Source of the DNA: CAZYQW01 sp964649825
GTDB taxonomy: Bacteria > Planctomycetota > B15-G4 > JADJEK01
Direction: 5' to 3'
Assembly: GCA_964649825.1 (NCBI GenBank)
Contig: CAZYQW010000054.1
Span: forward strand, 1-64,000
DNA: 64,000 nucleotides
The notes under the pieces are model-generated. The model was not told the DNA's origin. It saw only the letters and a program-made list of their open reading frames with translations, and did not search any database. Position numbers and translations under genes: made by a program. The first letter of the stretch is position 1; the number at the start of each line of letters is the position of its first letter. Of the stretch, positions 43,722 to 53,152 are shown piece after piece.

Positions 43722-45689
43722 CTACTCCTTCGACTCCGTGTTGTAGCAGCCGTCCATGAGCTGGCGCTCCGCGAGCTGCACCAACGACGTCAACGCCCGC
43801 ACGTCCCGCCCGTGGTCAGGGGAGAGGAAGGCGCGCAACCAGTCCGAAGAGCCGTCGCCGCGCGCGAACCCAAGCGGCTCCCCGCGCTCCGAGATCACGG
43901 TGAGGCGGTGGCCGTTGAGCACCGCATAACGTTTCTTGCTGTAGATCATGAGCGCGAAATCGTCGCCGGGGCCGCCCAGCCGGTCGCGACCGAAGAACGC
44001 CGAACGATACTCGCCGCCCAGAACTCCCATGATCGTCGGGCCGATGTCGATCTGGCTGATCGTACGCGCGACTCGACGCGCCTCGAGGTACCTCGGCGCC
44101 ACCATCACCGCCGCCACGCGGTAGTCGTCGACCGGCACGAGCCCCTTGCCGCGCAGGTGAACGCCATGGTCCCCCACGAAGACGAACAGGGTGTCGTCGA
44201 AGTACGGCGCCGTCCGAGCCGCGTCCATGTAGCGCCCGATCGCCTCGTCCGCGTAGAGGAACGTGTTCAGCTCCTCGTACTCGAAGCCCTTCGGGATCGG
44301 GTCGCTCTCCGGCCGCTCCTCGATGCGTCCGGCCGGGTACTCCCACGGCGAATGGAGCGAGATCGTCAAGCCGGTGACGAAGAACGGCTTCGCCTCGGCG
44401 TGGTACCGCCGGCACTCGCGATCGATCCGCGCGTAGAGGTCCTCGTCGCAGGCGCCCCACTTCCCGGTGAAGATCGGGTCCTCGAAGTCCTTCTCCTCGA
44501 TGAAGCGGTCGTAGCCGTTCTCCAGGAAGAACCCGCGCATCTGGTCGAAGATCCCCTGACCGCCGTAGACGAAGAGCGTCTCGTACCCGCGTTCCGCGAG
44601 CACGGTGGCGAGCGTCGCGAACCCGTGCTGGGCCTGCGGGCGGCGAACGACGCCGACGCCCGGCAGCGGGGGGAACGAGCAGACGATGGCCTCGAGACCC
44701 TGGATGGTCCGCTCGCCGGTGGCGAAGCAGTTCTCGAAGATGACGCCCTGCTCCGCGATCGCGTCGAGGCGCGGAGACAGGGCGGGGGTTCCCCCAAGGT
44801 GGCCGATCAGCCGGCCGGTGAAGCTCTCCATGACGATCAGGACGACGTTGAGCGGGCGCGCCTCCGACCCGCCTCCGACCACGCGAACGAGCCGATTCGG
44901 CGCATCGTCCGTGAACGAGCCGGTCGGGGCGAGGTGCTCGCGCGCCGTGGCCACCGCGGCCTCGACGTCCATCGTCTCGAGGATCGAGCCGATCCCCGCG
45001 TACTTGTCGGACGAACGCTGGGCCAGCTCATAGACGACGTTGTAGATCCCGCTGCCGGCGATCTCGTTCGCCAGGCGGTTCGACGTGACGGCGGACGCGC
45101 TCGGGTTCAGCGGACGGCGATCGAGCGTGCCACGCATGCCGAGCGCGGCCAGCGCGAGGAGCAGGAACGACACGACGCGGTCCGCGACGCCCGAGCGGAT
45201 CCGATCTTCGCCGTGCCGCGCCGCCGTCACCTCGAAGAGGAGGTACGCCGCCGCCCCCCCGGCGAACGTGAGCACGGCGATCCAGACCACCGGGTACGCG
45301 GCGAGGATCGTGGCGGCGACCTCGGGGTCGGCCGCGTGGTCGAGGACGAGGTAGTTGGGCCGAAAGTCGTAGTAGCGGAAGAAGTAGACGCCGGCGAGCT
45401 CGGCGCCGAACAAGAACACGAACACCATCGCCGCCCAGACCCGCGCCGCCACGAACGTGCGCCCGAGCCACCGTCTCGGCACCACGTTCAACGCGAGCAC
45501 GAGCAGCGCGAGGAGGCCGAAGACGACCACCGCGTCGAGGCGGAGGCCGGTCAGGAAGACCAAGAAGGCGTCGGCGGCCGTCAACTCCTCGAGCTCCGCG
45601 CCCCGCCCCGAATAGAGGTAGACCCGGAACCCCGTGAGGATGAGGAAGGCGACGGCGGCGGCGGCCGCGATGAACCGGGATCGTGCCAT
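43722..45689 (-). CDS. LtaS-like membrane sulfatase-fold phosphotransferase
   Basis: About 655 residues with five N-terminal membrane helices (about 1-190) and a periplasmic sulfatase-fold domain. Motifs are VVLIVMESFTGRLIGHLGG (metal Glu), TGERTIQGLEAIVCSFPPLP (nucleophilic Thr expected) and FVGDHGVHLRG (metal Asp/His). Enzymes of this build transfer phosphoglycerol or phosphoethanolamine head groups from lipids (LtaS, OpgB). In a Gram-negative-type cell a glycan or lipid acceptor is more likely than lipoteichoic acid. The start is uncertain: ATG at 45689 was taken, with others at 45767 and 45785 that would add 26 or 32 residues. Confidence 0.8.
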   Translation of the reverse strand: MARSRFIAAAAAVAFLILTGFRVYLYSGRGAELEELTAADAFLVFLTGLRLDAVVVFGLLALLVLALNVVPRRWLGRTFVAARVWAAMVFVFLFGAELAGVYFFRYYDFRPNYLVLDHAADPEVAATILAAYPVVWIAVLTFAGGAAAYLLFEVTAARHGEDRIRSGVADRVVSFLLLALAALGMRGTLDRRPLNPSASAVTSNRLANEIAGSGIYNVVYELAQRSSDKYAGIGSILETMDVEAAVATAREHLAPTGSFTDDAPNRLVRVVGGGSEARPLNVVLIVMESFTGRLIGHLGGTPALSPRLDAIAEQGVIFENCFATGERTIQGLEAIVCSFPPLPGVGVVRRPQAQHGFATLATVLAERGYETLFVYGGQGIFDQMRGFFLENGYDRFIEEKDFEDPIFTGKWGACDEDLYARIDRECRRYHAEAKPFFVTGLTISLHSPWEYPAGRIEERPESDPIPKGFEYEELNTFLYADEAIGRYMDAARTAPYFDDTLFVFVGDHGVHLRGKGLVPVDDYRVAAVMVAPRYLEARRVARTISQIDIGPTIMGVLGGEYRSAFFGRDRLGGPGDDFALMIYSKKRYAVLNGHRLTVISERGEPLGFARGDGSSDWLRAFLSPDHGRDVRALTSLVQLAERQLMDGCYNTESKE

Positions 45690-46037
45690 GGGGGCCGGGG
45701 CTTCGCGATGGAATCGAGAGACTCGGGAAACGCCTGATTCGATCGAGGTCCTGCCCCTCTCGTTCATCTCAATCCCGTCATACATCGCTCACCGGACGTT
45801 CATGTGGCGGTCGCGCTCGCGCTCCCCAAGAACGTCGCGAGCGGATCGTCACGACGTTGCGCGCCTCCCGGCACCCGAACGCGGCACGTTCCGCCTGCAC
45901 GCGGGGAAGGACCCGAAGGAGATCGAGGTGCCGTTCGCGGTCTCGGCGGGCTTGGGGCTGCGCTGATCCCACGTCGGCGGCGAGCCGATTCTCCCCGCGA
46001 CACGGTACGCTGATGCGCACCGTCAGGGAGGGTCGCC
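45690..46037. other. Divergent intergenic region
   Basis: About 350 bases between the LtaS-like gene and the divergent oxidoreductase. If the longer sulfatase start is right, about 100 bases of it are coding. A plus-strand frame ending at 45966 (RLHAGKDPKEIEVPFAVSAG) reads oddly well but has no start signal. A GGGAGGG site at about 46026 serves the next gene. Confidence 0.4.
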
Positions 46038-47312
46038 ATGCGTCGTCGGATCGACCGTCGCCAGTTCCTGGGCCGCGTCTCGAAGGAGGCGGCGGGCGGT
46101 GCCGTCGCGGCCTTCGGCCTGACCGCTCTCGCCCGGGCGCGATCCGCGCGGGTCGACGCGAACAGCCGCATCGCGATCGGCCTCATCGGGTGCGGCGACC
46201 TCGGCCGCAACCATCACCTCCGCCACCTGCTCGGCCGCGAGGAGTGCGACGTGGTCGCGGTCTGCGACGTCGATCGAGACCACGTCGACGAGGCGGTCGA
46301 CGTGACCGGCGGCCGCGCCGCCGCGTGCACTGACTACCGCGCCCTCCTCGACCGGCACGACGTCGACGCGGTGATGATCGTCACTCCGGACCACTGGCAC
46401 TCGCTGCCCACGATCCACGCCTGCGAGGCCGGCAAGGACGTCTACTGCGAGAAGCCGCTCTCGCTCACGATCGCCGAGGGGCGCGCGATGGCCGACGGCG
46501 CGCGGCGCTACGGTCGCGTCGTGCAGACGGGCAGCCAGCAGCGTTCGTCGCGTCTCTTCTTCTGGGCCGTCGACCTCGTGCGCAACGGTCGCATCGGCAA
46601 GCTCGAGCGGGTCCGCGCCTGCATCGGCCGCGGCCCGACGTGCGCGTACGAGCCCAATACGCTGCCTCCATCCCACCTCGACTGGGAGGCGTGGCTCGGT
46701 CCCGCGCCGCGCGTGCCGTATACGCGCAAGCGCTGCCACTACACGTTCCGCTGGTTCCACGACTACTCGGGCGGGAAGCTGACCGACTGGGGCGCGCACC
46801 ATCTCGACGTCGCGCAGTGGGCGAACGACGCGTCGCTGTCCGGTCCGGTCGAGGTCGAGGCGACCGGCACGTTCCCGGCCGAGGGGCTCTTCGACACGGC
46901 AGTGACGTTCGACGTCCACTACCGCTACGCGAACGGCGTCACGCTCCATTGCACGAGCGAGGGCGAGAACGGCGTGACGTTCGAGGGCACCGGCGGAACG
47001 ATCTTCGTCAGCCGGTCGCGCATCGCCGGCGATCCGGCGGAGCTGCTCGACCAGGAGCCTGGGTTCGGCACGAACGAGACCGAGCGGAGCGACGATCATC
47101 ACGGCAATTGGATCGATTGCATGCGCTCGCGCGCGCGACCGATCTGCGACGTCGAGATCGGGCATCGCTCGGCCACCGTCTGCCACCTCGGGAACATCGC
47201 GTTGCGGCTCGGACGCAAGCTCGCGTGGGATCCCGAACGAGAGCGGTTCGTCGGCGACGACGCGGCGAATCGAATGATCCTGAAGCCGATGCGGCTGCCG
47301 TACGGCCTGTGA
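46038..47312 (+). CDS. Tat-exported Gfo/Idh/MocA-family oxidoreductase
   Basis: A protein of 424 residues. The N-terminus has a Tat signal (RRQFLG at residues 7-12, then an Ala-rich segment). The NAD(P)-binding fold starts with IAIGLIGCGDLGRNHHL and continues with CDVDRDHV and the family Lys in YCEKPLSLT; GGKLTDWGAHHLDVAQW gives the catalytic His region. Periplasmic Gfo/Idh/MocA proteins are very numerous in planctomycetes and act on sugars or sugar polymers, with the cofactor bound before export. It is followed by a lipoprotein gene after 8 nt. Confidence 0.9.
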   Translation: MRRRIDRRQFLGRVSKEAAGGAVAAFGLTALARARSARVDANSRIAIGLIGCGDLGRNHHLRHLLGREECDVVAVCDVDRDHVDEAVDVTGGRAAACTDYRALLDRHDVDAVMIVTPDHWHSLPTIHACEAGKDVYCEKPLSLTIAEGRAMADGARRYGRVVQTGSQQRSSRLFFWAVDLVRNGRIGKLERVRACIGRGPTCAYEPNTLPPSHLDWEAWLGPAPRVPYTRKRCHYTFRWFHDYSGGKLTDWGAHHLDVAQWANDASLSGPVEVEATGTFPAEGLFDTAVTFDVHYRYANGVTLHCTSEGENGVTFEGTGGTIFVSRSRIAGDPAELLDQEPGFGTNETERSDDHHGNWIDCMRSRARPICDVEIGHRSATVCHLGNIALRLGRKLAWDPERERFVGDDAANRMILKPMRLPYGL

Positions 47313-47320
47313 GGCGAACC

Positions 47321-49393
47321 ATGAAGCGCATCGTCCCCGCCTCGCTCCTGCTCCTTTCCTTCGCCTCGTGCGCCCTTGGACCGTACGTCGCGCCGGAGCC
47401 CGACGACGCCGCGCTCGCGCTCGCCGGCGCGCTTCGTGCCGAGGACGCCGAGTCCCGGCGCGCCGCGGCCGAGGCCGCCGCCGACGTCGGTCCGCCCGCG
47501 GTGCTCGCGCTCGGCCCCCTGCTCGCGCACGAGGATCCCGCCGTACGCAAACAGGCCGAGGTCGCGCTCCGCGTCGTGGCCGCGGACGCGACCGCTCCCG
47601 GCGACGCGAAGGCGCGCGGGGAAGTGGCGGCGGCGTGCCTCGACCTCATCGACCGCGATCCGCCGCTCCCCGACGACGCGCGCCGGATGCTCGTCCGGGT
47701 CGTCGGAGACACCGCGAACGACGCGTTCAACGTCGAGCGGCTCGCGACGCTGCTTTCGGACGCGACGTTGCGGGCGGACGCGGCGTGGGCGTTGGCCCGC
47801 GTCGATCACGAGCACGCGACGGAACAGCTCGTCGCGCGTCTCGACGAGCAGGGGGACGCGGACATCGTCCACGCGCTCGCGACCAAACGCGACGACGCCG
47901 CGCTCGATGGACTGCTCCGCGTCGCGGAGGGCGGCCCACCGGCCGCGGCGTGCGTCGCTCGGCACGCGCTGGCCGAGCGGGGCTGGCCTTCCGCTCGGAC
48001 GATCCTCGAACGAGCCCTCGCGCGCGGCGAGCCGGGCGCGGCGGACGACCTCCTGCGCTTCGCGGAACGCCGGCTCGAAGCGGACGACCGGGGGACGGCG
48101 CGCCTCGTCTACCTGCACTTCGTCGACGACCGCGCCGAGCATCGCCGCGCCGCCGCGTGGATCGGACTCTCGGCTTGCGCGGAATCCCGCGACGCCACCG
48201 CGATGTTCGACGCGCTCGAGGATGACGCGCCGACGGTGCGCGCCGCCGCGCGCGACGCCCTCGTCGCGCAGCCCGACCCCTCCCTCGACGATCGCATCGA
48301 CGCGGCATTCGCCGGCGCGAACGTCGACCTCCGTGCCGAGCTGCTCCGCGTCCGCGTGACGCGCGGCGGCGCGGACGCAGGCGGCGTCCTCCTCGCCGCG
48401 CTCGAGGATCCGGAGGAGGAGGTACGTATCGCGGCGTCCGCGCTCGCGCCGGCGCTCGACGACGATCGGCTCCAGGCGCCGCTCCTCGCCCGCGCCCGCG
48501 CCGGCTCGGACGCGGAACGGCGGGCGGCGCTCGCGGCGGTGCTCGCGTCCCTTCGGCGCCGCCTCGCGCGCGACCACGATGACACGCTCGCGACGGTCCA
48601 CCGCGTCCTCACCCTGGCCGAAGACGACGCGAACCGCGCGGAGGCGATGCGCTGGATCACGGCGCTGGCGGATCCCCGCTCGCTCCCGGTGCTCGCGGCG
48701 ACGACCTTCCACGACGACCAACGCGACCGGCTCGCCGCGGCGCGCATCGCCATCGCGCAGACGCTCGCGCCAGCCGATCCGGACCGCGCCCGCGGCCTGC
48801 TCGACCAGGTCTACGACGGCGCGAGCTCGAGCGTCCTCCGCCGGCGTGCCATCGATCGGCTGGCCGAGCTCGGCGTGGACGTGCAGACCTATCCGCGACG
48901 CAACGGCTTCCTCGTCGACTGGCACGTCGTCGGCCCGTTCGCCGAAGCGAGCGCCGAGGACCTCGCCGAACGGCCGTTCACCGAAGTGCGCCTCGACGAG
49001 ACGCTGGAGGGGAAGTCCGGAACCTTGGCCTGGATCGGGCGGCGCTCGTTCGATCCCGACGGCCTCGTCGACCTGCGCGCGGGGTTCGAGGAAACCGAGC
49101 ACGTCGCGGCGTACGCGTACGCGGAGTTCTCCGTGGACGGCGGACCCGGTGAGCTCCGGATCGGCAGCGACGACGGCGTCTGCGTCTGGTTGAACGACGA
49201 GCTCGTCCACGAGAACTTCACCTGGCGCGGCGTGAACGTCGACGAGGACCGCGTCCCCGTCACGTTCGCGGCGGGCGTCAATCGGTTGCTCGTCAAGGTG
49301 ACGCAGGGCGGCGGCGACTTCGGCTTCTGCGTGCGCGTCGCCGGCGCGGACGGATCGCCGATCGACTTCGCCGGCCTCGCGCCGGGTCCCTGA
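47321..49393 (+). CDS. HEAT-repeat lipoprotein
   Basis: A lipoprotein of 690 residues (lipobox FASC, Cys17). Residues about 30-520 are Ala/Asp/Arg-rich HEAT repeats (VRKQAEVALRVVAADA, VRAAARDALVAQ, VRIAASALAPAL). The last 160 residues form a beta domain (VDWHVVGPF, AYAYAEFSVDGGPGE, NRLLVKVTQGGGDFGF) that looks like a PA14/carbohydrate-binding-type fold. An operon with the Gfo/Idh/MocA gene (GAGG six bases before the ATG) suggests a surface glycan role; the activity itself is not known. Confidence 0.78.
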   Translation: MKRIVPASLLLLSFASCALGPYVAPEPDDAALALAGALRAEDAESRRAAAEAAADVGPPAVLALGPLLAHEDPAVRKQAEVALRVVAADATAPGDAKARGEVAAACLDLIDRDPPLPDDARRMLVRVVGDTANDAFNVERLATLLSDATLRADAAWALARVDHEHATEQLVARLDEQGDADIVHALATKRDDAALDGLLRVAEGGPPAAACVARHALAERGWPSARTILERALARGEPGAADDLLRFAERRLEADDRGTARLVYLHFVDDRAEHRRAAAWIGLSACAESRDATAMFDALEDDAPTVRAAARDALVAQPDPSLDDRIDAAFAGANVDLRAELLRVRVTRGGADAGGVLLAALEDPEEEVRIAASALAPALDDDRLQAPLLARARAGSDAERRAALAAVLASLRRRLARDHDDTLATVHRVLTLAEDDANRAEAMRWITALADPRSLPVLAATTFHDDQRDRLAAARIAIAQTLAPADPDRARGLLDQVYDGASSSVLRRRAIDRLAELGVDVQTYPRRNGFLVDWHVVGPFAEASAEDLAERPFTEVRLDETLEGKSGTLAWIGRRSFDPDGLVDLRAGFEETEHVAAYAYAEFSVDGGPGELRIGSDDGVCVWLNDELVHENFTWRGVNVDEDRVPVTFAAGVNRLLVKVTQGGGDFGFCVRVAGADGSPIDFAGLAPGP

Positions 49394-49502
49394 GCCCGGC
49401 CCCCCGCCCCGCGTCGCCGCCGACGGCGCCGCGGTGAAGCGGTTTCCCACGGAGAACTGACGGGCCGTCGACGCCTCGCGCTCGATCGGTACGATCGCGG
49501 GC

Positions 49503-50126
49503 ATGACTCGCATCGTCTGCCTGAGCGACACGCACAACCGCCTCGATGAGCTCGACGTGCCGGACGGGGACGTCCTCGTCCACGCCGGCGACTTCTCGAA
49601 GCGCGGCGCCGCCGAGGAGGTCCGCTCGTTCGTGGACGCCCTCGTGACGCTGCCGCACGAAGACAAGGTCGTCATCGCCGGCAACCACGACTTCCTCTGC
49701 GAGGAAGATCCCGCCGCGGCGCGCGAGCTCCTGCGCGACGTCCACTACCTGCTCGACTCCGGCGTCACGCTTCGCGGGCTCCGCTTCTGGGGCTCGCCGT
49801 GGCAGCCCGAGTTCTTCGACTGGGCGTTCAATCTGCCGCGCGGCGCGGCGCTGGCCGCGATGTGGGCGCTGATCCCGGACGAGACCGACGTCCTCGTCAC
49901 TCACGGCCCGCCGCGGGGGATTCTCGATCGCACGGTGACCGGGGTCGCGGTCGGCTGCGACGACCTCCTCGCGGCGCTCGCGCGCGTGCGCCCGCGCCTC
50001 CACGTCTTCGGCCACATCCACGAGGCGTACGGGAAACTCGAGCGCGACGGGACGACGTTCGTGAACGCGTCCAACTGCGACGTCCGGTACCGTCCGGTGC
50101 AGCCGCCGATCACGATCGATCTCTGA
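49503..50126 (+). CDS. Calcineurin-like metallophosphoesterase
   Basis: A cytoplasmic protein of 207 residues with all metallophosphoesterase blocks: SDTHNRL, HAGDF, GNHDFL, THGPPRG and GHIHEAYG. It resembles the small family that includes UPF0046/MPPED-type proteins. It probably hydrolyses a phosphodiester such as a cyclic nucleotide, but no substrate can be read from sequence. It stands about 110 nt after the HEAT lipoprotein and is probably independent. Confidence 0.87.
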   Translation: MTRIVCLSDTHNRLDELDVPDGDVLVHAGDFSKRGAAEEVRSFVDALVTLPHEDKVVIAGNHDFLCEEDPAAARELLRDVHYLLDSGVTLRGLRFWGSPWQPEFFDWAFNLPRGAALAAMWALIPDETDVLVTHGPPRGILDRTVTGVAVGCDDLLAALARVRPRLHVFGHIHEAYGKLERDGTTFVNASNCDVRYRPVQPPITIDL

Positions 50127-50266
50127 TCTCGCCGGCCGGCGCGGGATCGAGTCGCCGCGGCGCGAAGATTCTCGTCGATCCGGGGAATGACTATGCTCCT
50201 TCCTCGAAACCGTCCTCGGCGTTCGACGGCCCGACGAACCCGAGTGCCGACGAGGGAACGACGCGC

Positions 50267-51028
50267 ATGATTCGAGAGCACTTGATCTCGCGCACGGTGC
50301 CGACCGATCGGTGGTTCCGCTGGCGCGGCGGCGCCGTCTCGCGCATCGAGGCGCTCACCGACGCGGTCTTCGGCTTCGCCCTCACGCTCCTCGTGATCAC
50401 GTTGGAAGTGCCGCGCACCACGACCGAGATGTGGGCAGCGGTGCGGCAGATCCCGGCCTTCTTCGTCTGCTTCGCGATGATCATGATGCTGTGGTTCTTC
50501 CACTACCTCTTCTTCCGGCGGTACGGGCTGGAGGACGCGGTCACGTTCCTGCTGAACGCGGTCTTCCTGTTCCTCGTGCTGATCTACGTCTATCCGCTGC
50601 GGCTGCTCTTCACGTGGCTGCTCGCGCCGCTCGTCGGGGCGCCGCGCGTCGTCGCGCTGGACGACGGGACGGTCGTTCCGCTCATCACGGCGGGCGACAC
50701 GCAGGCGCTGATGATCTTCTACGGGGCGGGCTGCGCGGCGCTCTTCCTCGTGTTCGTGCTGATGCATCTGCACGCGCTCCGGCTGCGCCGGGCGCTCGAA
50801 CTGGACGAGATCGAGATCCTCCTCACCAAGGCCTCGATCCGCGCGCACGCGGTGGTGATCCTCGTCGCCGCCGTCTCGATCGGGCTGGCGGCGGCCGGCG
50901 GAAACGGCGTGCCGCTCTCCGGATTGGTCTACTTCCTCATCTGGCCTCTCGAGTTCTTCAACGGGTGGCGAGAGCACCGGCGGATCGAGCCCCTTCTGGA
51001 GCGCCACCGGGCGGCACCGGACCTCTGA
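50267..51028 (+). CDS. TMEM175-like (DUF1211) potassium channel
   Basis: A protein of 253 residues with six membrane segments. The first helix carries the family signature RIEALTDAVFGFALTLLVI; the usual FSD is LTD here (residues 30-32). TMEM175 channels conduct potassium without the TVGYG filter. Near the end FLIWPLEFFNGWREHRRIEP gives a basic tail. The ATG follows GAGGGA. The gene is followed by a sigma gene, probably under its own control. Confidence 0.78.
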   Translation: MIREHLISRTVPTDRWFRWRGGAVSRIEALTDAVFGFALTLLVITLEVPRTTTEMWAAVRQIPAFFVCFAMIMMLWFFHYLFFRRYGLEDAVTFLLNAVFLFLVLIYVYPLRLLFTWLLAPLVGAPRVVALDDGTVVPLITAGDTQALMIFYGAGCAALFLVFVLMHLHALRLRRALELDEIEILLTKASIRAHAVVILVAAVSIGLAAAGGNGVPLSGLVYFLIWPLEFFNGWREHRRIEPLLERHRAAPDL

Positions 51029-51164
51029 TCGGGTGCCGTTCGGCTTTTCCTGGTTCATTCCCGGCGACGCGACTCCTCTCACGGATGCAACCGACGGCGG
51101 GCTCCCGGCGACGCGCGCCGAAACCACCCCGCTCGGAGTAGACTGCGCCGCAGGAGAACGCCTC

Positions 51165-52094
51165 TTGAGCCGCCCGGATCCCAGCGCCGGCCCCCCCGGT
51201 GTCGACCCCATCCCGCCGCACCGGTTCGGGTCGAAGGTGGAGCTCGCGCGCCGGCTGTCCGAGGAGCGGCCGGAGCCGTCGCGCGACCATGCGATCGAAG
51301 AGCTCTTGCTGCGCGAGGGCCAGGAGATCGGAGTTCGCGCGCGGCGCGCGATCCGCGAGCGCAGGGAGTTCTCCGTGACGTCGGAGCGGTTCTTCGCGCG
51401 GGTGGCCGGGATCGCCGCGCGACGCTTCCTCGAGCAGGCCGAACGATGCGAGGCTCGCGCGATGGAAGAAACGCTCATCCTCGACTTCCGGCCGCCGCAC
51501 CTCGCCGACCTCTATCTCGCGATGGCGTGCGCGGAGCGTCCGCGGGACAACGTCGCCTGGAACTGCCTCGTTCTCGAGCACGGCTCGGAGCTGCGTCGCG
51601 TGGCGCGACAGTTCCGGACGGTCGGGTCCGACGAGGACGCGGTGCAGACGTTCCTCGCCGCCCTCTGGACCATTCGCTCGACCGGGACCTGCTTCCTCGC
51701 GACCTACCGCGGGCTCGCGCCGCTGCGCGCGTGGCTCCTGCTCGTCCTCCGCCGCCGGCTCGCGCGGACCGCGACGTCGCCGGTCGTGGCTCCGCTGCCC
51801 GAGTCGCTGGCCGACGGGACGCGCGCCGACCCGACCGACGCCGTGGCGCGGGAGGACCTGTGGCGCGCGCTGATCCCCGCCGTGGCGGAGCTCCTCGCCG
51901 CGCTCCCCGAACGCGATCGCAACTTCCTCGAGTCCCAGCTCCTGTTGAACGAGGAGGGCGTGAAGATCGCGGCCCGTCACGGGGTCTCGCCGTCCTATGT
52001 CTCACGTCGCTGCCGCGAGCTGAAGGAGGCGTTGCGCCAGAAGCTGTCGCAGTGGTTGCGCCGTCACGGCGTGGCTCCGGAGGACCTGCGATGA
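51165..52094 (+). CDS. Sigma-70-family (ECF-like) sigma factor of the second CHAT locus
   Basis: About 309 residues. An extended N-terminal part of about 120 residues (charged, helical) comes before region 2 (about 130-200: AWNCLVLEHGSELRRVAR, SDEDAVQTFLAAL) and region 4 (about 250-305: LPERDRNFLESQLLL, VKIAARHGVSPSYVSRR). The start TTG has AGGAG eight bases before; the open frame continues upstream to 51033 without a better signal. It is coupled to the next gene by an ATGA overlap. Long N-termini are not typical of ECF factors and may bind a regulator. Confidence 0.78.
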   Translation: MSRPDPSAGPPGVDPIPPHRFGSKVELARRLSEERPEPSRDHAIEELLLREGQEIGVRARRAIRERREFSVTSERFFARVAGIAARRFLEQAERCEARAMEETLILDFRPPHLADLYLAMACAERPRDNVAWNCLVLEHGSELRRVARQFRTVGSDEDAVQTFLAALWTIRSTGTCFLATYRGLAPLRAWLLLVLRRRLARTATSPVVAPLPESLADGTRADPTDAVAREDLWRALIPAVAELLAALPERDRNFLESQLLLNEEGVKIAARHGVSPSYVSRRCRELKEALRQKLSQWLRRHGVAPEDLR

Positions 52095-53152
52095 CTTCCG
52101 AACGCGACGCGAACCGCGCCGAGGTCGATCGCCTGCTCGCCGAGGCGCTCGTCGCCTCGCGGGAACCGTTCGCCGACGAGGATGCCGCGCCGTCCGAGGA
52201 GTTGATCGCCTGGTCGCTGGGCGAAGCGACACCGGTGGAGCAGGCCCGCGTCGAGGCGATCCTCGCGAAGAGGCCGGACCTGGCCGACGCGCTCGGTCGC
52301 GTGCCGCACCGTTCTTCTCGAGCGCGCCGCTGGCCGTGGTTGGCGGGGTTCGTCGCCGCGTGCGTGCCGACCCTGCTGTTCCTACGGGCATACCTGACCG
52401 TGCCAGAGCCGGTGGAGCGTCACGGCAGCGAGCTCGCCGCGGCGCTCGGCGAGCGACGGTTCGAACGGGCCGACGAGATCGCCGCCCGCCTGATCGTCGC
52501 GGGAACGAAGCGCGACGATCCGTTCTGGTCGACGAGCCCCAGCCACGTTCGCTCAGCGTTCATCGGTAGGCCGCCCAGCGGCGTCACTATCGCGAGCCCC
52601 GGCGCGCGAGCCCTCTCCGATCGCCCGCGGATTCGCTGGACGGTGGCCGAGGACGCGCTGGGAGTGCCACTGACCCTCCGCGTCGAGGACAGCGAGCAAC
52701 GCGTTCTGTTCCTGGCCGACGTCGCCGGCCGCGAGCTTCCCTGGCCCGAGCACGTCACGCCGCTCGCGCGCGGCGAGCCGTACTGCGTGCTGCTCCAGGG
52801 ACCGACGCGGGAGAGCCCGTGGGCCTGCGTCACGTTCGAGGTCGCGGACGAAGAGACGCGGCGCGCGCTGGCGGCGGAGCTCGCCGCGATCGATGCCTCC
52901 GTCGACGATGCACGCGCTCGACGCTTCGCTCGGGCGCGTCTGCTCGCGCGGGCCGGATTCGACGGCGACGCGTTCGAGGAGCTCGCCCCGCTGGTCGATG
53001 CGCTCGACGCGGCCGACCGCTCCGCGTTCGCGCGCTTCCTCCGGGGTCGCGGCGCAACGCGGCTCGCGGATCTCCTGGCCCGATCGGTGCGGATGCACGA
53101 GAACGGCGGCGGACGGCCGGCCCCGGTCACCGGGGGCTCGGCGCGCCGATGA
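52091..53152 (+). CDS. Single-pass membrane protein coupled to sigma gene (anti-sigma-like)
   Basis: A protein of 353 residues. The cytoplasmic N-terminus (1-80) is acidic-helical (SEELIAWSLGEATPVEQARV) and could bind the sigma factor. One membrane helix is at about 81-102. The outer part has a domain at about 165-252 (TIASPGARALSDRPRIRW, FEVAD) resembling Ig/FN3-like folds found in sigma-CHAT gene sets. No zinc-binding HX3CX2C is present. The ATGA overlap and position favour an anti-sigma role; this is inference. Its end overlaps the convergent CHAT gene by 26 nt. Confidence 0.6.
   Translation: MTSERDANRAEVDRLLAEALVASREPFADEDAAPSEELIAWSLGEATPVEQARVEAILAKRPDLADALGRVPHRSSRARRWPWLAGFVAACVPTLLFLRAYLTVPEPVERHGSELAAALGERRFERADEIAARLIVAGTKRDDPFWSTSPSHVRSAFIGRPPSGVTIASPGARALSDRPRIRWTVAEDALGVPLTLRVEDSEQRVLFLADVAGRELPWPEHVTPLARGEPYCVLLQGPTRESPWACVTFEVADEETRRALAAELAAIDASVDDARARRFARARLLARAGFDGDAFEELAPLVDALDAADRSAFARFLRGRGATRLADLLARSVRMHENGGGRPAPVTGGSARR

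Noticed and set aside
45804..46013. Small ORF in the sulfatase/oxidoreductase gap
   Set aside because: Arg/Pro-rich, no ribosome site, no family; overlapping frames look equally random.
51033..51164. Longer start for the second-locus sigma factor
   Set aside because: No ribosome site; the TTG at 51165 has AGGAG at good spacing. Kept only as an alternative.
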